NCBI GenBank assembly: GCA_964613675.1 | Contig: CAZTIH010000049.1 | Coordinates: forward strand, 1-16,714 | Origin: DAIUCA01 sp964613675 | GTDB lineage: Bacteria > Pseudomonadota > Gammaproteobacteria > Competibacterales > Competibacteraceae | Direction of reading: 5' to 3' | Length of the DNA: 16,714 nt | Shown: piece after piece, positions 8,301-14,700 of the stretch | Layout of the letters: every line of letters begins with the position of its first letter | How positions within the stretch are numbered: position 1 is the stretch's first letter | The notes under the pieces: generated by a model | Told to the model about the DNA's origin: nothing | Seen by the model: only the letters and a program-made list of their open reading frames with translations | Database searches by the model: none | Position numbers and translations under genes: made by a program

Positions 8301-9774
8301 CAAATGGCGCATCATCGCCCATCGAACCCACCGCTTCCTGGGCACTTTCCGCCAGTGGACGCAACACTTGGTCGCGTTCCTCAAAGCTCACGCCGAACAT
8401 TTTTTCGTATTCTAAAAGGCTGTCGCTGGGCACTTCAGAACACGGTTCCTCGCCAAAAAGTTCGCCTAAACGATAGCGATTGTTGTTGAGCCAACGACGG
8501 TAAGGGTGACGACTTTTCAGATCTGCATCGATGTCTGAAGGCGTTAAGAGCTTGCCCGTCAAGGTATCTACAGCCAACATTTCCCCCGGCTTTAGACGGC
8601 CTTTCTGAATGATCTGGGAAGGGTCGATGTCCCACACCCCAATTTCTGAAGCCAGCGTAAAATGTCGATCTTGCGTGACGAAATAGCGTGCTGGTCTTAA
8701 ACCATTGCGATCTAATACCCCTGCGGCATAACGACCGTCCGTCAACACGATGCCCGCCGGACCATCCCACGGCTCGATGTGCATCGAATGGTACTCGTAA
8801 AAGGCCCGTAAATCCGGATCCATACTTTCGACGTTCTGCCACGCGGGCGGAATCAGCATCCGCATCGCCCGAAAGACATCCATCCCCCCCGCAAGCAGAA
8901 CCTCTAACATGTTGTCCAGGCTACTCGAATCTGATCCGGTCAAATTGACGAGGGGCAGAATGCTCTCCATTTCTGGAATCAGCGGCGTTGAAAACTTATT
9001 TCCACGAGCAATCGCCCAATTTCGATTGCCGCAGATCGTGTTGATTTCACCGTTGTGCGCTAAATAACGAAACGGCTGCGCTAATGGCCATTGCGGGAGC
9101 GTATTCGTCGAAAACCGCTGGTGGAACAAGCAGATAGAAGAAGTTAATCGCTTATCTGCTAAGTCGGGATAGAAGATCGGTAGATAGTCAGGCATCACCA
9201 ACCCCTTGTAGCTCAACACCCGACAAGACAGCGTGGGGATGTAGAACGCTTTATCACTGATCAACGCATTTTCAGACCGTCGTCGTGCAATAAACAGATG
9301 TCGCTCGAAGTCGGCTTCACTGATGGTCGCGGGCGCGTTGACGAAAACTTGTTCGATTTGGGGCAGACTCTGACGCGATTCGTCACCACATGCACTGTCG
9401 TCCGTGGGAACCACACGCCATCCCGCCACCTGCAACCCTTGACGCTGTAATTCGCGATTGACCGTCTGGCGGGCAACCTCGGCAACCGCCGAATCGCGGC
9501 ACAAAAACACCATGCCCACGCCAAATAACGGGTTCAAGCTAAAGTGATTTTCGGTGGCGAGGGCGCGGAGAAACGCCTCGGGTTTCTTAAAAAGCAGTCC
9601 GCAACCATCTCCAGACTTGCCGTCCGCAGCGACCGCGCCTCGGTGAGTTAGTCGGCCAAGCGAACTAATTGCGGTTTGTACGAGCCAGTGACTCGGTTGG
9701 TCGTCCATCTGGGCCAGTAGCCCAAATCCACAGTTATCGCGTTCAAAATCAGGGTGATAGAGCCCTTGAGACAT
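5338..9774 (-). CDS. gltB: Glutamate synthase [NADPH] large (alpha) subunit
   Basis: The 1478-residue alpha subunit hydrolyses glutamine and transfers the ammonia through a tunnel to 2-oxoglutarate. A 14-residue propeptide ends before C15 (CGFGLLAQ), the class II amidotransferase nucleophile exposed by cleavage; THRGA (43-47), FHQRFSTNT (217-225) and LAHNGEINT (238-246) complete that domain. The central domain follows, then the FMN-binding synthase barrel with QGAKPGEGGQLPGHK (931-945), SPPPHHDIYS (964-973), SGYDGGTGASP (1021-1031) and the 3Fe-4S cysteines C1099, C1105 and C1110. The C-terminal Gly-rich beta-helix (from about 1215) is intact. Length matches the E. coli protein. A GGAG ribosome site (9781-9784) lies 6 nt before the ATG. 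The gene heads the apparent gltB-gltD-lipoprotein-hemE-aldolase cluster; no clear promoter could be picked in its leader. Confidence 0.98.
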   Translation of the reverse strand: MSQGLYHPDFERDNCGFGLLAQMDDQPSHWLVQTAISSLGRLTHRGAVAADGKSGDGCGLLFKKPEAFLRALATENHFSLNPLFGVGMVFLCRDSAVAEVARQTVNRELQRQGLQVAGWRVVPTDDSACGDESRQSLPQIEQVFVNAPATISEADFERHLFIARRRSENALISDKAFYIPTLSCRVLSYKGLVMPDYLPIFYPDLADKRLTSSICLFHQRFSTNTLPQWPLAQPFRYLAHNGEINTICGNRNWAIARGNKFSTPLIPEMESILPLVNLTGSDSSSLDNMLEVLLAGGMDVFRAMRMLIPPAWQNVESMDPDLRAFYEYHSMHIEPWDGPAGIVLTDGRYAAGVLDRNGLRPARYFVTQDRHFTLASEIGVWDIDPSQIIQKGRLKPGEMLAVDTLTGKLLTPSDIDADLKSRHPYRRWLNNNRYRLGELFGEEPCSEVPSDSLLEYEKMFGVSFEERDQVLRPLAESAQEAVGSMGDDAPFAVLSERPRAIYDYFRQQFAQVTNPPIDPLREAIVMSLETCLGAECNMFEERAEYAHRLTAVSPVLTEGRFEFLLKQKDFTHRILNLHYAPSESLQKALTRLCDEAVAAVRAGVKFVVISDKGLNRDKIPVSALLATGAIHHHLIHHGLRCETNLVVETASARDPHQIAVLIGYGATLVYPYMAYWTLFDLLKTGEIVGKTKAAVVDDYRKGINKGLFKIMSKMGISTINSYRGAQLFEIVGLHQEVVSLCFKGTTSRVQGANFHDLESEQLQLAKLAFNRRQQRAQGGLLKYIHDGEYHAYNPDVVQTLQTAVNTGDYAEFQKYSALVNSRPTATLRDLLALRTDLPSIPIEEVEPIEAILKRFDSAGMSLGALSPEAHESLAEAMNMLGGRSNSGEGGEDPIRYGTVKSSKIKQIASGRFGVTPHYLVNAEVLQIKVAQGAKPGEGGQLPGHKVNEMIARLRYSRPGVALISPPPHHDIYSIEDLAQLIFDLKQVNPQALVSVKLVAEAGVGTIAAGVAKAYADLITISGYDGGTGASPLTSVKYAGSPWELGLTETHQVLRRNNLREKVRLQTDGGLKTGLDVIKAAILGAESFGFGTAPMVALGCKFLRICHLNNCATGVATQNNVLRLNHYKGTAQKVIHYFRFVAQETRELLAKLGVRRLEDLIGRTDLFEVLPGKTTKQQRLDFSAILSNAGVSEDAPRCCTSPTNAPFDKGELAEKMVLDALPAIEAKTGGQFAYTVQNIHRSIGARLSGEIAKRYGNHGMNETPINLRLTGTVGQSFGVWNAGGLHLYLEGDANDYVGKGMAGGKLVIYPPETAKYQSKDAPIIGNTCLYGATGGKLFAAGRAGERFAVRNSGALTVVEGVGDHACEYMTGGVVAVLGETGLNFGAGMTGGFAFVLDEYHQFYDRCNHELVDMHRIATERMAPQRNYLLHLIEEFCTETHSAWGHAILQDFRYYASKFWLIKPKAAELDSLLDTLREAA
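5346..5351 (-). promoter_or_regulatory. Ribosome binding site of gltD inside gltB
   Basis: GGGAGG on the minus strand lies 8 nt before the gltD ATG and overlaps the Arg-Glu-Ala codons at the end of gltB. It confirms the gltD start and the TAA-ATG junction. Confidence 0.75.
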
Positions 9775-10000
9775 GGCGTGCTCCGTAGTGACGTGCCGCT
9801 TTCGTTATGGTTTGTTGCAAAACGAGGGCGCGTTTAATCGAGAAAATAGTTTTATGAGAATGCTACATCGCACAAAAGCGCATCAATTTACCTGCGTCTT
9901 TCCGCACTTGACAATAAAACCCTGCCAATTTGAAGGAACTTCTTTGGGAAATCAGTAGTCAAGTTCGGGTTCTGCATTGAGCAACAGCACTTATTGATAT

Positions 10001-10024
10001 GATAAACGCACAGTGCAGTTTATC
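10001..10024. repeat. Imperfect palindrome/hairpin downstream of aroB
   Basis: GATAAAC (10001-10007) plus GCA pairs with TGC (10014-10016) plus GTTTATC (10018-10024), giving a 10-bp stem with one bulged A at 10017 and a 3-nt loop. It lies about 55 nt after the aroB stop. No T tract follows on either strand, so it is not a classical terminator; it could be a protein-binding site upstream of gltB or an RNA 3'-end structure. Confidence 0.5.
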
Positions 10025-10030
10025 TGAAGT

Positions 10031-10045
10031 TTAGCCCCATGCTAA
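10031..10045. repeat. Short hairpin next to the palindrome
   Basis: TTAGC and GCTAA flank a 5-nt loop, 33 nt after the aroB stop. The stem is only 5 bp and by itself could be chance; it is listed because it stands directly beside the longer palindrome. Confidence 0.25.
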
Positions 10046-10078
10046 CCCTTTGATTTATAGAAAAATATCTTGGCTGCG

Positions 10079-11161
10079 TTACCCTTGATGGGCCGCATCG
10101 AGTATGGCATTGAGCGCATCATCGTCGTCAACTGCCCAAATCACGCCCTGACCAAGTGCGCGCAATAACACCAATCGCAACTGGCCATCGTGATTTTTCT
10201 TGTCCACCGCCATAAGTTCACGCCACTGTTTGCGCGTCAGCTTCGGCGCCACCGTCGGCAATCCCGCCCGCTGCAACCATGCCTCTAACTGTTGCACCGA
10301 CGCCGCCGTTAGCCATCCCCGCCGCGCCGATAGCTTTGCCGCCAACATCATCCCCGCCGCAACGGCTTCCCCGTGGAGCCATTCGCCGTAGCCCATCGCC
10401 GTTTCGATGGCGTGACCAAAGGTGTGACCGAGATTTAATAGCGCTCGCTCGCCCGTTTCTCGTTCATCCGCCGCCACCACCGCCGCTTTGTGACGACAAG
10501 ACCGCGCAATCGCCGCCATTAACGCATCCGCGTCCAGGGTCAGTAATGCGGCTAAGTGTTGATCCAGCCAATAAAAAAAGTCGGCATCGCGAATAAGTGC
10601 GTATTTCACGACCTCCGCCAGTCCCGCACTTAACTCGCGTTCGGGCAATGTCTTCAGCGTATCCGTGTCCGCCAATACACAGCGCGGCTGGTGAAAAGCG
10701 CCAATCATGTTCTTCCCCAACGGATGATTGACCCCCGTTTTGCCTCCCACCGACGAATCGACTTGCGCCAATAACGTGGTGGGAATCTGCACAAAGTCGA
10801 TTCCCCGTTGATAGGTCGCGGCGGCGTAACCCGCCATATCGCCAATCACGCCCCCGCCAAGCGCAATTACCGTCCCGTTGCGACTGACTCGATGGGTCAA
10901 CAGGGCATCGTAAATGTGGTTCACCCATTCAAGGGTTTTGTAGGACTCCCCATCGGGTAACACGACTTCACAAACGCGATAACCATCAAGGGCATTGAGC
11001 AGCGTTTTTAAGTAAAGCGGCGCAACCGTCTGATTGGTCACGATACAAATTTGTTGGCCGCGAAAATGCGGTGCCAACCACGATTGCGCCTGTTCGAGAA
11101 GCTGCGGACCAATGTGGATGGGGTAACTGCGCGGACCGAGATCAACAGTAAGCGTCAACAT
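10079..11161 (-). CDS. aroB: 3-dehydroquinate synthase
   Basis: AroB cyclises DAHP to 3-dehydroquinate, step two of the shikimate pathway, using NAD+ and zinc. I place the start at ATG 11161, giving 360 residues (E. coli AroB has about 362); the frame stays open 29 codons further up but those residues are low-complexity (a run of serines) and antisense-like. Motifs: PDGESYKT (69-76), LGGGVIGDMAGYAAA (101-115) for NAD, QIPTTLLAQVDSSVGGKTGVN (125-145), and the zinc ligands E183 (LAEVVKY), H246 (NLGHTFGH) and H263 (WLHGEAV). The ATG overlaps the aroK 3' end by 7 nt; only a weak GGAA stands upstream, so translation is probably coupled to aroK. Confidence 0.97.
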   Translation of the reverse strand: MLTLTVDLGPRSYPIHIGPQLLEQAQSWLAPHFRGQQICIVTNQTVAPLYLKTLLNALDGYRVCEVVLPDGESYKTLEWVNHIYDALLTHRVSRNGTVIALGGGVIGDMAGYAAATYQRGIDFVQIPTTLLAQVDSSVGGKTGVNHPLGKNMIGAFHQPRCVLADTDTLKTLPERELSAGLAEVVKYALIRDADFFYWLDQHLAALLTLDADALMAAIARSCRHKAAVVAADERETGERALLNLGHTFGHAIETAMGYGEWLHGEAVAAGMMLAAKLSARRGWLTAASVQQLEAWLQRAGLPTVAPKLTRKQWRELMAVDKKNHDGQLRLVLLRALGQGVIWAVDDDDALNAILDAAHQG

Positions 11162-11685
11162 GAAGGAGCATTCCAGTATTGGCGAAGACGACGAAGAATA
11201 TGGCGTACCACGACCCCCGCAGGGCGATAATCCGTGGTAATGACCCAATGAGCCGTCGATTGGTAAAGCGGCTCGCGTTCGCGGGACAACGATTCGAGGC
11301 GTTGACGGGGATTGTCCGTCTGCAACAGGGGACGTTGGGTGTCGCGTTGTAAACGGCGCATCTGTTCGTCCAGCGAGACCTGCAAATACACCACAATTCC
11401 ACTGTTACGTAATGCCGTCCGATTGACCTCCCGTAAAATCGCGCCCCCGCCCGTCGATAACACTATGCCCCGTTGACGACATAAATCGGCAATGACCCGC
11501 ATTTCCCGTTCCCGAAAGCCGTTTTCGCCTTCCAGTTCAAAGAGATGCGAAATAGTGGTATTGGCGCGCCGTTCGATTTCACGGTCGCTGTCCACAAAAG
11601 AACATTTCAGCGCCCGACTTAACCGCTTGCCCAAGGTACTTTTGCCTGCCCCCATGGGCCCGATGAGAATTAGATTGTGATTCAT
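11155..11685 (-). CDS. aroK: Shikimate kinase
   Basis: Shikimate kinase phosphorylates shikimate with ATP. From ATG 11685 the protein has 176 residues, close to E. coli AroK (173). Walker A GPMGAGKST is at 9-17; the shikimate-binding residues D34 (VDSDREIERR) and R58 (GFRERE), and the GGG at 79-81, are present; the lid arginine is R118 in QRDTQRPLL and R136 lies in SREREPLY. The longer frame starting at GTG 11739 is rejected because that codon falls in the loop of the terminator at 11725-11749. The ribosome site of the chosen ATG is poor. I see no clear promoter between the terminator and the gene. In many gammaproteobacteria aroK is preceded by pilQ; here an Ig-repeat protein gene takes that place. 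Confidence 0.95.
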   Translation of the reverse strand: MNHNLILIGPMGAGKSTLGKRLSRALKCSFVDSDREIERRANTTISHLFELEGENGFREREMRVIADLCRQRGIVLSTGGGAILREVNRTALRNSGIVVYLQVSLDEQMRRLQRDTQRPLLQTDNPRQRLESLSREREPLYQSTAHWVITTDYRPAGVVVRHILRRLRQYWNAPSC

Positions 11686-11724
11686 CTTTGAAACATAGCG
11701 AGACCTGCGCTTGCTGAAAAGCAT

Positions 11725-11749
11725 AAAAAAACCCCGCACAAGACGGGGT
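11725..11749 (-). terminator. Intrinsic terminator of the Ig-repeat protein gene
   Basis: Read on the minus strand: ACCCCG (11749-11744), a 7-nt loop, CGGGGT (11736-11731), then six T (11730-11725). The 6-bp stem with five G:C pairs plus U tract is a textbook rho-independent terminator, starting 28 nt after the TAA of the Ig-repeat gene. It separates that gene from aroK. Confidence 0.9.
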
Positions 11750-11777
11750 CGTTAAACATAATCTCAAAGACGCAATT

Positions 11778-14700
11778 TTACGGCGCGGTAAAGATCACTT
11801 CAGTCTCACCTCGGTGGGGGAGCAAGTTTGAGAACCGCACGACCACGCGACTCCTCGGCGGGACCGAACTAAAGTCCAAAATGACAAAAGTTTCCCCCGT
11901 GATACCGGTTAAGCCAAATGCTCCCGATGCCGGGTTGTACACCACGAGGGGTGTTGCCCCACTCACGGTTTGATGGGAAATCAGCACCCCGGGAATCGGC
12001 AGACTATCAATCGGTAAAACGGGAACCTCTCGTCCCTGTAAGTTCAACGCCAACAGCCGCAACGAACAGGCTCGTGTGACGGCGCTACACACCACATCGC
12101 TTGCCTGCAACCGATCCGCCGACACGGGGCCAAGCGCATCTTGAGTGGTCGTAAACTCAAAGATATAGGGTTGAGGAAGCGGTTGCCCCAGAGTATCGCG
12201 CACCGAATTCGTGACGATGACGCGGTATCGACGGAAAGGCCGCAATAAAGCGTCATTCAACAAACTGAATACAAAAGTATCGCCGTTTGCATTTACCTCT
12301 GGAGCATCAAAGACATAGGTGGGTGCATTGATGTCGCCGGTAATTTCAGTGATCCCCACGGAAGTCTCCGTCACCGTCAAGAGATCCATAGGCTTGTCAA
12401 AACGAACGGTGATGCTGGCGTTGACCGGTACGTTAATCGCCCCGTCCTGCGGAATTGTGAACAGCACCTGCGGCGGTGCGTTGGGATCCCCTGCACTCGA
12501 AGTCGTAAACTCGAAGAACGGTAGTCCTGCCGCATTCAAGCGGAAAGGTACACAGTTGGGGTCGAGAATTGGATCGGGATTGGGATTGAGCGACACCCCA
12601 TTTTGATCGCGCACCGACGTCGAGACGCGCACACGATAGGTTTGCCCCCGAGCAAATGCACCATCGGGAATGTGCAATACGATAAAGGTCTCATTGACCC
12701 CGCCCGCCGAGGATACGCCCCCCATCGGGAAGACTTCGCCAACGTTCGTGGTGATCGACACTGAGGCCAAATTCACCGTCAACGGATCCATGGGCTTGCT
12801 AAAGCGGATGACGGGTTGCGCACTCACATCCACCCCAACCGATCCATCTTGTGGAATGCTAAACACCAAACACGGCGGCCGCGCCACATTCGGGCTACCC
12901 GAGGTGGTGAAGGTGGCACGGTATTGACGTGGGCTGTTGGGATCACTCCCCGGACGGTCTCGCTGATCCAGATTGGCCCCTGCAATGTCGCGTACAGCAG
13001 TGGTCACCACGACCGAGAAAGTGCCGCCTGCCGCAAAGGGAACGGTAAAGGTCTCGCCCGAAATGGGATCGGTTGCGGTGGGCAATTGGATTTCAAAGGT
13101 GCGGTTGAGATCGCCGTCTAGTGGGACCACGCCCCCCATGTTGAACACCGCATCCCCCGTTCCCGTCACCTGGAATACGCGCACTGAACCGAGGTTCATC
13201 GTGAACGGATCCACGGATTCACTAAAGCGAATGACGATATTGCTAATCGTACTCACCCCCGAATCGCCGTCGATCGGAATCGAAAACTCCACAAAAGGCG
13301 GTTCGTTTTCGTCATCGGTGTTCGCAATGGTGAAGGAAAACACAAACGGCTGGGTCAGCGTCTGTCCATCCAAATCCCGTACCCCTGGCGAAATCGTGAC
13401 GCGGTATGTCCGCCCCAACACGAACTCGCCATTGCCCAAGTGTTCGAGGCGGAACACGTTGCCTGCATTGCCCTGAACCGCCGGGGCCGACATGCGGAAA
13501 ATTTCGTTGTTTGTCGTATCGACGATGGCAATGGAGGCCAAAGTAAAGGTGTTGACATCAATCGGTTCGCTAAACCCGATGGTGATGGGTGCCCGTGGAT
13601 CAATATCCCGTGCGCCATCCTGCGGCACCGTGAAAACCACCGAGGGCGGACGAGAAGGATCACGGGGCGGCCCCTCACCCGGCTCCGGAACTGGCAACGC
13701 CGCATCCAAGGTGTAGGAGAAGGATCCCCCCCCCTCAAGATTGAACGTGATGGTAGAACTGCCGCCGACCGTGAAATCGACCTGTACCGTATTGCTGCCT
13801 TGAGCGTTGGTAATCCCAAACGGGCCAAAGGCGGGGTTGTAGGTCACTGGCCCCGGAACGGTTCCCGTGATGGTGTGGAAAATAACCACTCCGCTCACCG
13901 TTTGCCGCCGATCATCAATGACGCGGAGCGAAAAAGTGCATCGGATAAAGCGCGGTGGCGTTGCATTTACATTCCCCGCCGCAATCTGTTCAAGGTACGC
14001 ATCGACGGCACTTCGATCACAGGTCGTCGTTCCATTCAGCGTCAGGTCACTCAGCGCGGGCGGATCGGGCAATTCGGCGTTGAGGGTGTATGTGAACGTG
14101 ACATCGCTCCCCTCTATGCGGAAGGTCACCGTCGAGTTGCCTCCTGTCGCAAACTCCACGCGGGCTTGAACTTCGCCCTGCTCATTGGTAATCCCAGAAT
14201 TGCCAAAAGCGGGGTCGTAGGTCACTCGTCCGGGAACCGTTCCCGTCACATCGTGATACACCACCACTTCCCGAACGGGCCGACCTAGATCGTTGACGAC
14301 GCGCAAGTTGAAGACACAAGGGACATATCGCGGCGGCACCGCATCCGTGTTGCCATTCCGAACAGCATCGAGATAAGCGTCCACTACCGACCGATCACAG
14401 CTCACCGTCCCATTCAAACTCAATGCGCCCGGTGCCCGAATTCGTACGGTCACGCTGTTTGCCGCAAAGGGAGTCGTAAACACAATCGGAATATTGGGGG
14501 TACGAGCGACTTGTTCAGCCACCGAAATGTTCACCGTTACGCAACCATCTGGCCCCGTTTGCAAAATTCCCGCGCTGTCTTCCGAATCGTTGATCGTCAC
14601 CACTGCAACGCCCGTTTCACCCACTTGATAGCGGATCTCCTCCTGCGCCACCGGAACGAAATTCCGATCCCGTAAACACACCCGCACTGGTGTAGGTTCT

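Larger units (their letters stand above)
9775..10078. other. Spacer between aroB and gltB, no gene seen
   Basis: This stretch of about 300 bp should hold the gltB leader and promoter and the 3' end of the aroK-aroB transcript. I see two hairpins near the aroB end (10001-10024 and 10031-10045), no U-tract terminator, and no convincing sigma-70 or sigma-54 promoter for gltB. A 61-codon plus-strand frame (9773-9958) has no ribosome site and looks spurious. In Pseudomonas a gene for a DamX/SPOR-like protein sits between aroB and gltB; nothing like it is present here. Confidence 0.7.

Noticed and set aside
8435..8842. Minus-strand frame of 135 codons within gltB
   Set aside because: Out-of-frame shadow of the intact gltB gene in its amidotransferase/central part.
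9908..9913. TTGACA on the plus strand in the aroB-gltB spacer
   Set aside because: No -10 element follows and it would drive transcription antisense to aroB with no gene to serve.
9926..9943. TTGGCAGG on the minus strand upstream of gltB, resembling a sigma-54 -24 element
   Set aside because: The -12 position reads TATTG instead of TTGC, so the essential GC is missing.
9773..9958. Plus-strand 61-codon frame in the aroB-gltB spacer
   Set aside because: No ribosome site, begins within the gltB start region, composition not protein-like, no motif.
10464..10928. Minus-strand frame of 154 codons within aroB
   Set aside because: Out-of-frame shadow of aroB; Gly-rich tail and no motif.
11162..11248. 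N-terminal extension of AroB by 29 residues
   Set aside because: The extension is antisense-like with a serine run, lies fully inside aroK, and the family start matches ATG 11161.
11686..11739. N-terminal extension of AroK starting at GTG 11739 or ATG 11724
   Set aside because: Both starts fall in or directly after the terminator hairpin, lack a ribosome site, and the family start matches ATG 11685.
13440..14288. Plus-strand open frame of 282 codons
   Set aside because: It lies antisense to the Ig-repeat gene in its repetitive part. It is highly basic, has no recognisable motif, and the minus-strand frame has clear domains. GC-rich repeats readily leave the opposite strand open.
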